A stretch of DNA of 64,000 bases from Phoronis australis. Taxonomy: Eukaryota > Phoronida > Phoronidae. The stretch is from positions 879,038-943,037 of the forward strand of contig NMRA01000054.1 in NCBI GenBank assembly GCA_002633005.1, written 5' to 3'. This document shows positions 46,601-60,519 of this stretch, in pieces. The number at the start of each line of letters is the position of its first letter. The first letter of the stretch is position 1. The notes under the pieces were generated by a model, which did not search any database, had not been told where the DNA came from, and worked only from the letters and a program-made list of their open reading frames with translations. The position numbers were made by a program, and so were the translations under genes.

Positions 46601-49600
46601 ATGGTTCCCATAACAACAAATTTTACTAGCATTCTGTTGTCACGACTAGGAATGCCCATGCATTTGGTTACTTTCAGTGCACACTGTATCAGTACAAAGC
46701 CCATACAAAGACCGCAGTGACTGCCTACCTTAGCACCAAGTAATAGTTCAGGACATCTATACCAGAGGGTGACTACGATGGGCGTGTAGTGCTTTAGTGG
46801 TGAGCCGTACTCACGAGCCAGACCAAAGTCACCCACCTGTAATAACATGTGCAATGGTTACTGTGTGTAGCAGTGACTAACACATGACATAACTACCAAG
46901 TAATCGGTAAGCGTATATCTCTAACAAGGCAGTATAGGTACCTCATGTTATTACTATCCAATGCATTTAATATCCAAGAGCTAAGAAGTAGAAAGTGGTT
47001 ATCCTCGAGTTCTCATTTCTGAAGTTATGAACTTACTTATGGTAAAAGGCTGATGATGTGGTTATGCATACAAACATGTTAAATGGTGTTCGCAGGAACT
47101 TTAAAAGGATACTAAACTCGATTTTACACAAACTGGTTCTGTCACTTGCTACTATACAGATTGTACTTCAGACAAGAGATAAATCATTATTCACGTAAAA
47201 CCTCACACAGTGCCATTAACTTGCCAAAATCATTAGTCACACTCACTGATTTTGTATAAAGGCGTTTTCGAACTCGTTCCACACTTGCAGAGGTGACTAA
47301 ACTGACCTTGTCTTAGTTAACATCTACCAAAAGGTTAAAATTGTATTTGGTGTCCGTTTAATGGCACTGCGCACAGAAGCCGCGACCAGACTCACCTTGA
47401 GTATGCCCTTGTGACTGAGCAGTAAGTTGGATGTCTTGAGGTCCCTGTGCAATATCCAGTTGTCGTGGAGGTGAGCCACAGCCTTCAAGAGCTGCCGCAG
47501 CAGAGTCTTCACCTCCCCCACCAGGAATGGCTGTTTCATGGACTCCATCAAGCCCTTCAGGTCATGCTCCACATAGTCCATGACGATGTAGATCTTGTCC
47601 ATGTTGCTCCCAACCACGATCTCCTGTCAACGTAAAATGACACGGGTATCGATCACACTGTGTATCGCCCTTTCACAAGTTTTCAAAGATAGAATTTTTA
47701 TTAGGGAAGCAATTTCATACCACACAATGGAGATAGTAGTTACTATACGATTGAACATTTTCACTATTTCTCTCAGTGGTTGTCCTCAGAATGCTACTTC
47801 ATGGCTGGTCGTGTGACAAGATTTCAATTTTATACTTTAAAAACTAAAAAAATTCTTTATTTACCAATTGGAAGAAATCATTCAGAGTATCATTTTCATT
47901 TCCATTACTTATTTTTTCCATGAATTGCAGGCATGAACTTCCAATACCACTCACAAAATGAGACCATTTTATTTTTCCTTTGAAATTTTGTTAATTCTTC
48001 ATTTTTTACTTTTAGTCTGTTTTCCACGCATTGAAACTACAGTACAAAAAAAAAGTATTCAAAAAAATGACCCAGAATTCCCCCCGTCATGATGGCTGGA
48101 TGGAAGTAGAAATTCATCGTAAAAATAGCCTTCCTCGTGACAGAAAATGAAGGAGAATAGTCACCCCATAACACTTATTACCAGTCGTTTTTGCTGTTAA
48201 CAGACTTAACCATGACGATGTGACTCAAAATGTTACAGGTTGACTGGCCATTACATTAACTTCTGATACTGAATTAACTGAAGGTCTAACACAGTAAATT
48301 GTCAACACAGCCAGGACAACATTTACAAGAAATGAACCACCAGCCAAGACCAAGCCAACACAGTCACTCACCCTGACAGTGACAATGTTCATGTGCTGAG
48401 CCTTTAGTAATGTGTTGATTTCTCTCAGTGACGTGATCGGGAAACCCTCCTTTTCCTTCTCCATTTTTAATCTCTTGAGGGCAACTATTTCAGCTGAAAA
48501 AGGGCAAGAATGTCTGTCGTATAATTTTCAAACCAAACGCTGTTCTAAGTGAAATAAGAGACCAAAACTACAAAGAAATATAATCGTAAACTATAATTAT
48601 TTTAACAGAGTGCGCCATTTGTTGGCCATTTAATCATTTCAAGTCTGATATTTCTGTCCTGACCAGTGCTAAAATCTGGCAACTTTTATAACCAATGCAC
48701 ACATTCACTGGGTCATCAGAACCAAATGTCAATCAAACACATCTAATTAGATTGAATGCATGAAATTCAGTCGCACTCGAAATTAATGCCTTTCATTAAA
48801 GCCTATCTTGAATGGTAACACCTGTAAATTTGGTTCCTACAGTATGTTAAGAGCATCGCTCTGAGCCCACCAGTGTCATAAATTGCCAAATGTAACAAAC
48901 TGTTAGGCATATAGGCTTGCTTTCGTCTACGTCACCGCGAGAATCACCCTTTAATTCAAACAGCTGCGACTAAAACCCTCACACAATGGTGTTCTATTCA
49001 GACCCCTATTCAATACAACTGTTATCGGCCTTTTGCTGTTAGTGCAGGGATCTCGCGGTGACGGAACATTGCACGATAATGCAGCTTCACCTATCATTTG
49101 ACGGGTTTACATTTGCATGACTGAACTCGCGTTTTCTTATTTTACTAAGGCTTTGCTAGGACTATCTCGTTAGCCCAATACATGTAAAATAAGAAAATTC
49201 TGTTGAATTTAGGCTTTAAGTCTCTGACCAACCAGTATGTTGGCTCATTGGACTAGAGCGTCTGCAAAGATGGATGGCGAATTGACTTGACTGAAACGTA
49301 GCACTAATTTCAAAGACTTAGTAGCTGTAGAGACCTACTTGTCTTTTTGTCCCTCGCTCTGTACACGACACCGTACGTCCCCTCTTCGATTCTATTGAGA
49401 CAGTGAAATTCTTCAACACTCCTACAACCCTGAAAACAGGCAACAAGACAACATGTCAAAACAACGGTAAAAGTTGATCTCTTACTGACTTAAAAGTTGA
49501 CAGTAACACAGCCAATCACTGCACAACAAGACAGGAATCGAAAATCACAGTCCAGCCAGAAGACCCATTACTTTAGTGCGACCTTGCGCATATAAATATT

Positions 49601-52600
49601 CTTGGGTCATCCGCAAGTAACAAAGTACACCAACCCAAAATTGGTCAACGTTCCCTCGAAAACCGTTGGACATCAAATAGTTAACACTATTCTGCTTGGA
49701 GGGAGAGGGTACTGACGGAGTCTACAGACGGGTACACTCGCAAACAGTGGGCCCAGCTCACCTGAATTGCTGGAAAGTACTGGGGTATTTCTGGTTTAAG
49801 TTCCATGGGACTAGCTGGTGGTGTCTCGTCCAAATACATGGGCTGCTCCTTGGGTGACTGGTGAACTGAACCCTGTTCACTAGCGACCTCCTCTTCCTCT
49901 GATGAGTGGTCATCAAACTTTGACTTAACTGAAACAAACAATTGTATCACATGAACCACTTCAAAGCAGTTTGAGAACCAGTTTTCTCCACTGACTGACA
50001 GGCATCAAAGCAGTTTCATAACCAGTTTTCTCCACTGACTGACAGGCATCAAAGCAGTTTGAGAACCAGTTTTCTCCAATGAAAGAGCGACATCAAAGCA
50101 GTTCTCAAAATCAGGGACTCCCATAACTGACTATTTGCTAATAATGTTTCAAATTACTTAAAGTTGCTGAATCCCTATTTTTTACCACTTTCACTGGTTT
50201 TGAGTTCTTTCGTATTCAATCTAAGACTAGATTTTACAAGTTTCGAAAAGTTTTGAATTGTTTCCACAAATATGTTGAGATCATTGGGATTTGACTTCCG
50301 ATGTTTCAGACTTTTCTGGAGATTTTTTCCGCGATTATCGCATTAAGGAAACACCACTATCGGGATTTTTGTACCCAGGTCAAAGATTACAATTCATTTC
50401 AATGTACAATATTAATAAAGAACATTCTGTTTAATTTGAATTTTAACCGTCTTATTCAAAAAACTATCATCCAGCAACTTGAAATTTAGTTCATCATCTG
50501 AGTAAATGCCCAACCAGAAACAACTCGCCAGACTCTGCAGATAAACCTGACTAAGTTATTGCTAACTGTGCTTCTCCAGGCAACAAAATGCAATAGTGGT
50601 GCCGCTATCAACAACAAACGCAGTGTCAGAACGGGACCAAAAAAGAAATCAAGCCATGCATTCCCATACATGTACATAGGTTTGGCTGAATGAGTTTTCA
50701 TGACAATCACCACACAAAGGTAAAACGTTTCCAGGTTTTAACCGACAAACAACAGTCCACTGCAAGTATGTGAGTGTATAGGTACAAAACAAGACTTTTG
50801 AAAGGCTATGGCGGACCCGGTTGACAAGTTGGCATATTTAGCCAAATATTTACAAAATTATAGGTATACTATAGTGTGTACTTTCAGACACTAGAAAGCC
50901 TGAAGAATTTGATATTTGACTTTTTACCATTTTTCCTTATCTGTTATTCAAAAAATTGAGTTTTAGCAAAAAAGAAAGGTACATTGATACCAAAACAACA
51001 TTACCAATAACGTGATCAAATTTTATTTGATGTGAGAAATGATGTTTCAAAGTTAGCCAAATTTGGACATTTTTCTAGGGTCCTAGATATAACCTTAATG
51101 TTTGTGACAAGACCACTCTAGCCCCCCCCCCCACCTTTCTTTGACCTTTTCTCCTCGCCATCTTCTTCTTCCTCAGCACCACTACCACTGGCTTCTTCAC
51201 TCTCTTCAGATTCTACACACAAACAGTAACGATTCATGATTACAGACTCATTTGCATATACATGGCATCAAGAAGACTGAATGTCCTTTAGATTATGCAC
51301 ACCAGTATATACAGTCAATACTTGGCAAGCGCACACAGGTTGTTTAGGGTAACGGTTCTCAAAGCCATCAAAATAACTCATTGTGGGAGGGTATTAAATT
51401 ACAATAAAATCTCCCCAATTTTGATCAAGAGTGTCGTATTTGCCTTTTCTTCATTTGTCCAGAGTTTCTAACATTGCTATCAGTGACCACAATTTCCGGA
51501 AATAATATCTGATGCTAGCTATGTAACGGAATTGAAAACGACACAGCATTAATTTGACGCTACTTATCTGAAGCAGGCAACACATTCTGCCCTAAATTAG
51601 TGAGAACTGACAGTACGTTGTGATAAGCATTAGCTAAGTTAAACACACTCGATGCAATTCGTCAATCAACGAATACACGCTTAGCCTAGATTAATATAAC
51701 AACAACGAACCCTCTCACCCAAAACACACTTGATGCAACATACAGGCCTCAGCAAGTGGACGCTGCTCCGAAGTGATATCTGGCTTGGTAGACACCACGA
51801 TATCATGAAATCTGAACAACTGTTGACAAAACTAGGAATCATCCATACAATGAATCAACCGCTCACACATACGTTCACACATGCACAGAGACACATGTTC
51901 ATGCACACATTCACAAACACGCATTCATACATACACATGCATCCGTTCACGCACACATTCACACACACACGTTCACATGCACATTCACACACACGTTCAC
52001 ATGCACATTCACACACACGTTCACATGCACATTCACACTCACCAGATTCCTCCTCCTCCTCCTCTTCCTCCTCCCCTGATTCCTGTGAGCTGCTTCCCTG
52101 GCTCTTCTCAGACCCAGACTCCTCCCCCTCACTACCATCACTAGCCTCCTCCTCCTCTTCCTCCTCCTCTCCTGACTCCGCCTCACTTTCCTCAGCCTGC
52201 TCATGAATCATCTCGGGGAGCGGAGCATGGTCTTCGTCTGGTGATGCCGGTGTATCTGGGATCTCTAAAGATGAGATGCAAAGGAAAGCATGAACCTAAG
52301 TATTCTTATACTTGCAAGGCTTCTATCATTCACATAATTTCTCATTAACAAACCATTAAAGGTACTCTCCTTTGCACAAATCAGAAAAAAGCCTGTGACA
52401 TCTGGTTACTCCAATGCAAATTTAAGCACTTATATGTCATTAAATTCAACATAATCCTTAAAGTGGTCCTGCAGTGACTGAATTCATTAGAAAATCCCCA
52501 GACACTGGCTCATTCCTGCCATATCATCAGTGTCAAATTTCATCAAGATCCCTCAAGATCTTTGAGAGATAGAGTACAGGAGATCTTTGAGAGATAGAGT

Positions 52601-55600
52601 ACAGGTGCAGAACACACAATCACCCATTTAAATGCCATCAGTATTTCCCAGAGTACCACCACAAAATGTTACCTCTGATCTTGGGCGAAACTTTCTTCTC
52701 CACTGTCCTACTGCTGGACATGTCGCGATCTCTCTGCGAGCTCTCTGTCCTCCGCGGACTCCGACTCCTGCCTCGTTCTGCCCTATACCGATCCTTCGGT
52801 CGACGGTCATCTGTTTTCAAACAAAGACAGGTGACACAATTGTGATTCGCAAGGAAGGCCTGAAGTAGTGTAGGAGGGTCAGAGGACTCTTATGTTGAAC
52901 AAGGTTCAAGTATGAGGTCAAAAGGTTCAAAATAATTTTGTGAATCAGACAACAAACAACAACTTGGCGAAGCGAGAAGAAACCCAAAACCCAACCCTTT
53001 CTGAATGGTTACACAGTTAAAAACTACCTGTCATTGTTAAGTGCAAAATCTCTTATGATAAGAAGACAAGTTTGGGCCATGAGTGGTCCACCAAGTCTTC
53101 AGCAATGGGTGGGAAATTATTTCTTCTTTTCTATTTTTCACCCAAGCAAGTCATTGATCTCATTACAATTTGCTTCTATAATGAAACCACATTCAGACAG
53201 TCATCTTCTTTCATTATAAGAGTTCCTTTCTTAACGTCATGATTATCACCTAAATTTACAACCACCCCACAAGATCTACCCATCAAGCCAAAAGTTAACA
53301 AAAAATGACACTTAGAAAAAAATTTAAAAGAACACGAAACAAGAAACAAATGGGTTACACAATCAAACTCGACATACCTGAAGGCTTAGGTTTCTTTAAT
53401 TTTCCTACGGCACACATTTTACAATACAATTTGTCAGCACCAAAGGTTTGTTACAGTTCTCAAGACGAAAAGTCAACTAGAATGAGCCACAAGTTCAGAC
53501 CATCTTTGTAATGGCAGGTAGTCTAATTAAAATACAATTAACTAACCCATACTCAAACAGTTTAGGTCACATGATCCAAAACAGCCTAACACAAGACACC
53601 CATTCGACTGACCTCTGTCATCCCGCCAGCCAGGGCGCCCTCTTCTGGAATCTTTCTCTCTCACTCGCCTTTCTCGTTCTCTGTCGGTCCGCACTAACCT
53701 CTCCCGATCTCTGATCTTTTCCCTTTCAAGCCGCTCTAACCGTTCCCTGTGGAATACAACGTTGGATATCGTATCAGCATACCGGCTGACTAAAAGCATT
53801 ATAGTCTAGCAAGATTATGGCATATGGTAAAGTTTCCCAATATTCAAATACAGCTGACGTGTGTAGAAAACCTACTAACTGGTATTCCATAGACAGGCAA
53901 TCACAACTGTTTACAAACATAAATTGTAAGCCACAGAAAATGTTTGCCGTCACAGTTTTATCTGATGTGACCACTAGACTTGTAAGCAATGCCAGTGCTT
54001 ACCTCTTACACGGTTGTCCTCAGGTTATTTAAATGACAGATTTCTCTTCAGGGCACGTGGCACCAGTAATTCAAATGAATGAAAAGTGGTGGTCCACAGT
54101 AACCCATAGCAACCACTATTAAAATTGCATTTCTGTTACAGCTTAGACATAAATCACAAATATGCTCATTAAGCCAATGGCAAAATCGCACCAATTTCGA
54201 GCAAACTAACTGCCACAATTGCATTATTTTTCATTTTCAAGTGCTTCTAACATTGTAGTGAATGGCCACAAATTTTCAAAACATTGTCCGGTGGTAGCTA
54301 GGGTACAGTGCGTGCATATGGAAAAGTATAATTTTGGTGTTACATAATTGCATATTACGGATAAAATGAGACATATTAAATTTCACTTGTCTGCCATGCT
54401 AAGTCATAAATTGGTGACATTTTTACATAATAAACTGGACTTAAAAAACTTCATGGTCGTGAAGCATTGGTCTCAGAATTCAATTTGAAAAGAAAAACCC
54501 TGCATTTGAGGTCATGTGCTCTGATTGTAAAAGGGGTGACAAGTTTCTTGATTTTCTGAAATATGAGTTACTCTTAACACTTTCCATGCCCTACCATGGC
54601 AAAATATTTTGTAACCAATTTCGTACCTAGTTAAGTAGCAAGTTTTGATATTGTGTTTCCAGACAGATAATCTCATGGAAATGTATTTAGAAGGTTCTGT
54701 TAATCCATATACACAGAGGTAGCAACTGCATACATACTGATGGTTAATTCACTTAAAACACTACACTGTGGTAGGAGTTCCAACCCTTTCCACATCACAT
54801 CTACAAAATGTTTACCGTTCTCGAAGTGATTCTTCTCTGCTGCGGTGTTCAATTTCCCTCTGTTTTCTGTCTCTCTCGCGGTCCTCCTTTCTGCTAGTAC
54901 GATCCCTGTCTCCATGTTTTCCTGAAATCATGCACAGGTCGCCCTCAGCAACATGATAAATCATAAAAATTGTCAAGCTGCATTGCCACAACTACCGGGA
55001 ACCAGCAGTCAATTCACACAGTCAAAAGTAATCAGACAAAAATATTCCCAGAATTTCCCCCATCCTGATGAGTCTCTACTCCTCATGATGCAGAAATGAT
55101 ATTTTGTCCGATTACTTGTGGAGTGTACTCCACACCCTGAAATACCACAATGCTGCTCTGACTCTACTGATAATTACCCACAATGCTGTGCACACGAACA
55201 GCAATTCTCTCAATGTTAGAGGGTTAAACATCAAAAGTATCTGTCATCCTCCATTCTTATACAATCAAAGTTTTTTTTCATTCTAGCACAGGGAGTTGCA
55301 ATGTTGACAAAGCAAACTTGGCGAGCCCAGTACACCGCGAAACCCCAGCTGAATAGTATGCATAACTATATGACGTAACTGTTATACAGTAGTGAGACAC
55401 TCACTGTCTCCGCGGCCTCTGTCATCTTTATGTTTGTGCTTGTGTTTATGCCGCTCCTTCTTGACTGCGTGTCTCTGTGGAGGTTTGATGTCCAGAGCGT
55501 CATCACTCTGTTCTCTGTGAAAACACAAAAGTACGCACTTGTGAACCGGTGCAACGGTGACTGTTGTTGCGGGGCATCACCTTCCTACTGGCAGTGCTAA

Positions 55601-56677
55601 CAGAAAAATGTCGAAATTGCGCGATTAGCTCTAGCCAAGCAATCTCAAAATTTACATGTCGTGATAGCAATTAGTGTATACCACGAAAAATAAACTGAGA
55701 TGGCAACTGCAGTTCACAAGTAGCAGTTTAGTTCGGGAAGACTGGCCAACCTTGTGAAAAACGTGATGGCTTTTTGACTCACTCTTACTTGTCCTGAATT
55801 ATATATTTGCGAATGAATAATAACTGCAATTATGCTATGGAAAGGTTTGAAGCATATTTAGTTAGGCTGAACACAGCTTACGATTCGTGCTGTAGGTAGT
55901 TATAGACCGGCAGCCCAGAGCACTTAGCTTAGAAGAACGAGGTGCCAACATCTAACTACAGGAGCACTTAGAGTCTATCTCAGTATATACAAAAATGGAC
56001 GTCTGTCGTTGTCTGCAGTCTGGGTATGATCCCTAGGGACCTTAAAAGGGGGTCAAAAATGAGCAAGATTAGATATTCAAGGTACCAGCCAAAACTCATT
56101 TAAAATAGACAATAGTACCACACTGAACATTGAATGACCCATGACAAAAAATCGCACTCTAGAATGGGTCCGACAGAAAGCAAAAAAGGACCCCCACAAA
56201 TGAGCTAGTTCATACATTCCAGGTACCACAAAAACAATTACAAGGAGACTTTGATTTGATATATTACAGTTGGTGAACATGCTAATAAAATGCACGTTTT
56301 GGGGAGAACACCTGCACATACTTGGCATACAAAAGAGTGATTTTGTGCTTTGGACATAGGCTTTAAATGTAGAAATGTCATAATTATGAAATTTGAAAAG
56401 GTAAGCTGCATGCATGCATGTAAATTTCATCAAATCAGTAATCATTACCATCAGACAACAAACAAAATACCATTACAGAAAAAAACATCTAAATGACACT
56501 GACATAGGATCTTTGCATGCATTTCACACAGAGAACTGAAACTGACAGTTACTAAATATCTCAACAGATGAAAAACCAATAGATTTACCTGTCTGAATGT
56601 TCTGGTGAGACTACCACAGGTGAGTTGTCCGACACATGAACTGGAGAATGATCACTGTCACTCATGTCACTGTAAAC
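43651..56677 (-). CDS. CDK11: Cyclin-dependent kinase 11 (PITSLRE kinase), complete coding region
   Basis: Sixteen coding exons join without a break into 715 codons: 56589-56665 (ATG), 55405-55514, 54816-54921, 53613-53746, 52673-52810, 52043-52264, 51135-51212, 49762-49928, 49339-49429, 48372-48493, 47396-47623, 46729-46836, 45999-46115, 45303-45451, 44522-44711, 43651-43761. The N-terminal half is Arg/Glu/Ser-rich (SRSPRR, poly-Glu), as in CDK11, with DALDIKPPQ. The kinase has [19 protein letters not shown], the PITSLRE helix, [16 protein letters not shown] and [17 protein letters not shown]; it ends [14 protein letters not shown] and GVGFSLKF. The APE motif reads CPE (YRCPELLLG). CDK11 works with cyclin L in transcription, pre-mRNA splicing and mitosis, in the nucleus. 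The start Met (MSDSDHSP) is the first in an exon entered from a non-coding leader. Human CDK11 is about 780 residues; the difference lies in the N-terminus. Confidence 0.96.
46436..46464 (+). repeat. (CAAA)n microsatellite in a CDK11 intron
   Basis: Seven tandem CAAA/AAAC units between kinase exons 45999-46115 and 46729-46836. Confidence 0.9.
49966..50108 (+). repeat. About 54-bp tandem repeat, nearly three copies, CDK11 intron
   Basis: Units contain CATCAAAGCAGTTTGAGAAC, CAGTTTTCTCCA and CTGACTGACAGG. The array begins close above the acceptor of exon 49762-49928. Confidence 0.85.
51940..52042 (+). repeat. Tandem CACATTCACACACACGTT repeat abutting a CDK11 splice donor
   Basis: Four to five copies of a 24-bp unit (CACATTCACACACACGTTCA plus CATG). 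The last copy runs straight into the donor of exon 52043-52264: on the minus strand the donor GTGAGTGTGAATGTG is itself the first repeat unit. Confidence 0.85.
52554..52606 (+). repeat. 26-bp duplication in a CDK11 intron
   Basis: AGATCTTTGAGAGATAGAGT followed by ACAGG is present twice in direct succession. Confidence 0.85.
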
Positions 56678-56689
56678 CTGTTGCAGAAA

Positions 56690-59600
56690 GGAGAATTATT
56701 TTATACTATGTTGACTTTAAAGCATTCCTTGAACATGGTGCCGCTCAAAATTTCTGGACTCTACTGCTGGAAAGACCTTGAACAATGTTTCAATGCCAAA
56801 ATTATTTTTTCATAGTACTAGACAGTAAAATAGATGGAAGAATTTCCTGTCAAAATACTCTAACCGGAATCTGAGATAGCTATATTTAGAGGGCGGCGCC
56901 TCCTCAAGGATATTTCGAAAGAAAATGTATGAGTTGCGAATCTGTTGTCTATAATCAATGGGTTTTTTTTTACTTTAACATTTAGACAATATCAGGAACT
57001 ACAACTTAATCATTCAAACATAGACTTGTAAAACGATAAGTGAACAGTGCTCGAAAAGTCCCATTTTTCATTGCCATTGTCAATGACAAATGCAGAAATG
57101 TGTATTGTCAAATGACGAACAAAAAAAATCCATGAAGTGCAGCAGATTTTGCCAACCGTGGTTCTGTTGCCCTCAGGTTATTTTTCATGACTAAATTTAC
57201 AGAACTACGTAGCAATACAGTATTTCGCTGTCCCGCAATGAGTCGCCCTTGTTACAGCTAATCCGACTGTACTGTGCAGACGTTCAGTGACCATGCGTCG
57301 CAGCATTTGGATTGCAGTTCAACCATCAAAAGCCACTTAGCATCCTCTCGGGTTTATTGTGTTGTATGCCTGAACTAAAGTGAAATGTTTACGCATTTGT
57401 TTTCAAAAATATATTTCATTTTAGATTCGTAAATAATTATTAGTCTTGATACTATAGGAAATGAAGATGACGAGCTTGAACGTAGATGTTCAGTGATTTT
57501 ATTATAAAGCCTTTCCATTTGCTGTACTTCATAGCAAAAGGTGTGAATGTTGATTCCAAATGTACACGCCTGACTATTATGTTCAGAGTGATTATTCGTG
57601 AATTCAGAATTGTTCGTTTATTCTTCCTTTGCCACTACATATCATACATTGCAATGTCTTCTTGTTTTGATTATTATTTTAATGGAATTTCAAAGGGGAC
57701 GAGTATGGGACTCAAAATTTGTTAGGCCATTGTGGTGAACAATTCTAGCGCCAACCCTGTAAACCAATGGTAGTAGTTTGGGAACTTAAGGAAGCTTTGG
57801 TTTGGCACAAGCATCAGTTTGGGCTGCAACAGGGACGATCAAGAAAACTATTGACAAATTTTCAGGCCAGCTTTGCCGTTGATGGATTTTCTCTGGTTCA
57901 CTCCAGTCTTGGTCCTTCTCGGTGTTGGGTACCCCAACCTTTACCAGCCAACCACAAAATCCAGTAATATGAAACCGCAAACCAGGCAATCCCAGATTCG
58001 GTGGTAAAATTCAGTGTGGTTAGTACAGTACACACCAAAAATAATCACACATAATAGTGCTTCAGGTCATGACGTGTGATCACTCAACTTGACCTGCTGT
58101 AACAGGTTATCTACTCTTATTGAGAATTCCACTTGCACTTTGATACCTTTACACTCAGCCATCATGACGGAGAATTCCGTTTGCACTCAGCCGTCATGAT
58201 GGGAGAGGGGTTGTTAAGGCCTGCTAAAGGTCATTTTGCCTGATGATTTTTGGCAAGTACTGTTGTGGAAAACTTGTGTAGGTCTATTTAACTGATATCC
58301 CTGACCTTAGTGTCACCAGTATTATCTCTTCACAATGTTCAACTGTTGAAAGAATCTTACTGTCTTACAACCTCAAGGCCAAAAGATTCACAACAAAGGT
58401 AAATTCTAAAAATTCAGAGCAAAGGATTTTGTCTTGCCTGCAACATGCCTATAGTTACTTACTTTCAAACATGTGATGCATCAACTCAAACAGACATTAC
58501 AGGTTTTGAACATTTCACATGAGATGAGTGGTATATGAGTTTAACACTTATCCTGCTAAGCCTCTATTCAGACAACTTTCCCTGTGCCTGAGCTAAGTAG
58601 ATCACCACTGCTGCTGTGCACTGGGCTGTTACGGAGGTCACTCAGATTAATGACCTAACATTTTTAAATTGGAAATTTGAAGGGGTAATGTCAACTTCAC
58701 ATAAAAGTAGTTTGCACGAAAGTTGTTCAGAATTTAATGGAGATTTTCACCATATGCATATCTTTACCATAGCCTTGGTGTAAATAAACGTATAATCTTT
58801 TAAACTGGACACTTTTGTTGTTTTATGTTTTCACACATGAAATCATGATAGCTGACACTCAAAAACCGTAATAAGCATTTTTAAAAGGGAATTCATAAGA
58901 CTTGCATGTTTAATAATGCAGATTTATTGTGTGTAACATCACATCTACAAACAAGAATGTATAGATACAATAGATATTTAGATACACCACTGCTATCCAA
59001 CATAGTTGTCCATCAGGCACTTCTAGAACAACTGAAAACATGTCAATCTGGGAGTAATCTAATTCACAAATTTTATCTGCGACTGCAACACGTTCACTGG
59101 TTACATTTGTTGACATCAACATCAATAAAGACCATTAGTACCCACAGACTTTCCTACCTCAATAGGCAACATTCACGGCGACGCGTCTCGACCAACTCTT
59201 TCTATTCACGGCAACCACCGAGCATGCTCAATAGGGCGCTCACACTTGAACACTTACATCAACTAAAAGATGCACTGTACACGAAGACAAGGAGACGCTC
59301 CTGACAGTAATTTGTGATGGTGATGAGCTGATCTCTGTTCGACCTTACCTAGCATGATGAGATCAGAAACACACAGACTTTGACTCTAATGCGATTTATT
59401 TTGAGGGTCCCCGTTTAATTATTTATATCGCATACACGTGCTTCTGTGGTTGCACTTGACGATTAGGAGGAACAGAAGGAAAGCCAAACACCTCTGGAAA
59501 AGTCTGGAAAGGTTGGCCTATTTTGCTTGTACCCAATCAGCGTGTTACTACTGTTACTGGAGTACTCTGTTTGTATTGTTGTTGTTTTTAATAGATGCAA

Positions 59601-60260
59601 ATGTTCCGTTGATGTTGGTGAGTGGCCCGACGAGTATTGAATTAGGAAAACCTGGAGGGTACTAACGGTATTTATTTATTGGTGTCAATTCTAAGCGTCA
59701 ACAAATGTATCTTGTGACATTTTGCAGACAGACAAAAAATGTGTAACGCAAACTATTTCGAAATTGAGGTGTTTTGATTTGTCTTGGAAGTGCCCAGCAG
59801 GCGTCCATATTGGATATCAGTTGTATACCTTGCTCTTTATATAAGTATACCGTCGAGCGGCTGATAAAAGAGTGCCTGGCTGTGAGCACAGGCGTCCTCA
59901 GCTTCTGATCGTCCCCAATACACTACATATAATACTACAAGGTATGACACTTCGGACTTGAAATTCCACGGGTGCTTCACTTCAGCCGTCCATAGCAAAC
60001 ATAAAACTCAATAAATTTGCACAAAACAGGGGTTCAACAAACCATGAAGAATTGTTCTTTCTCCCAATACCATTCACGGTGTCCTGTTACGGCGACTTCG
60101 TAAGAAATTCGCAGTCAAAGNAGCTGTCTGCGTGAACCGGCGACTCCGTCAATTGCGATAAGAAACACAACAGATAAGTGCGGCCAATGCGATACAATAC
60201 AATACAATGCCTACGCAATGTAACAAAAACGGAACAGAGCAGTTTGAATTGATACTTACA
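56690..60260. other. First intron of CDK11
   Basis: About 3.6 kb with no further exon recognised. An open frame at 58906-59304 (plus) lacks any known motif. Short AGAATTCC...CATCATGACGG duplications lie at 58120-58210. 59888-59938 matches one arm of the hairpin at 61323-61422. Confidence 0.5.
59888..59938 (+). repeat. Single-arm copy of the 61.3 kb hairpin sequence
   Basis: CACAGGCGTCCTCAGCTTCT and GATCGTCCCCAATACACTAC, then ATATAATACT, are identical to the left arm at 61326-61375, 1.4 kb away. Here no second arm follows. Confidence 0.9.
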
Positions 60261-60345
60261 CGCAAATAAATGAACAGAAGAAGTTTCTTTTCAGCCTTGT
60301 TGAACTCCGTAGCACTTGTGTTTATCAAATATGGCGGTGCCTTCA
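60261..60345 (-). other. Probable non-coding first exon of CDK11
   Basis: On the minus strand, TTCATTTATTTGCGT is followed by a consensus donor GTAAGTATC. The stretch above it has no ATG and holds CCGCCATATTTGAT, whose complement is the YY1-type AATATGGCGG often found at start sites. It would splice to the leader part of the exon beginning at 56677 (acceptor CTGCAACAG). The 5' end is a guess. Confidence 0.55.
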
Positions 60346-60500
60346 GTGGCTACTCTCCAACCAATACTAAAACGTTTTAATTATCGGTTTATTTAGAGAT
60401 TAAGGCAATATAATAGTACAATAAATACATTTAATATTACTAATAACTGTATTATAAAACTTTTGTATTCATTATCTGCCTAAAAATACATTCTTCCCTC
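60346..60500. promoter_or_regulatory. Bidirectional promoter between CDK11 and Mpv17
   Basis: The probable first exons of CDK11 (minus, donor at 60261) and Mpv17 (plus, donor at 60589/60590) point away from each other with about 330 bp between their donors. Neither a TATA box nor a mobile element stands out. The boundaries given are approximate. Confidence 0.45.
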
Positions 60501-60519
60501 GTTTAAAATTTAGAGACTT

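Noticed and set aside
49240-49296. TGGCTCATTGGACTAGAGCGTCTGC, tRNA A-box-like
   Set aside because: No B box at the right distance and no cloverleaf pairing.
51730-52206. 158-codon plus-strand His/Ser-rich frame
   Set aside because: Antisense to the acidic CDK11 exon and the CA-rich minisatellite.
58906-59304. 132-codon plus-strand frame in the CDK11 first intron
   Set aside because: No motif; LINE similarity considered but not convincing.
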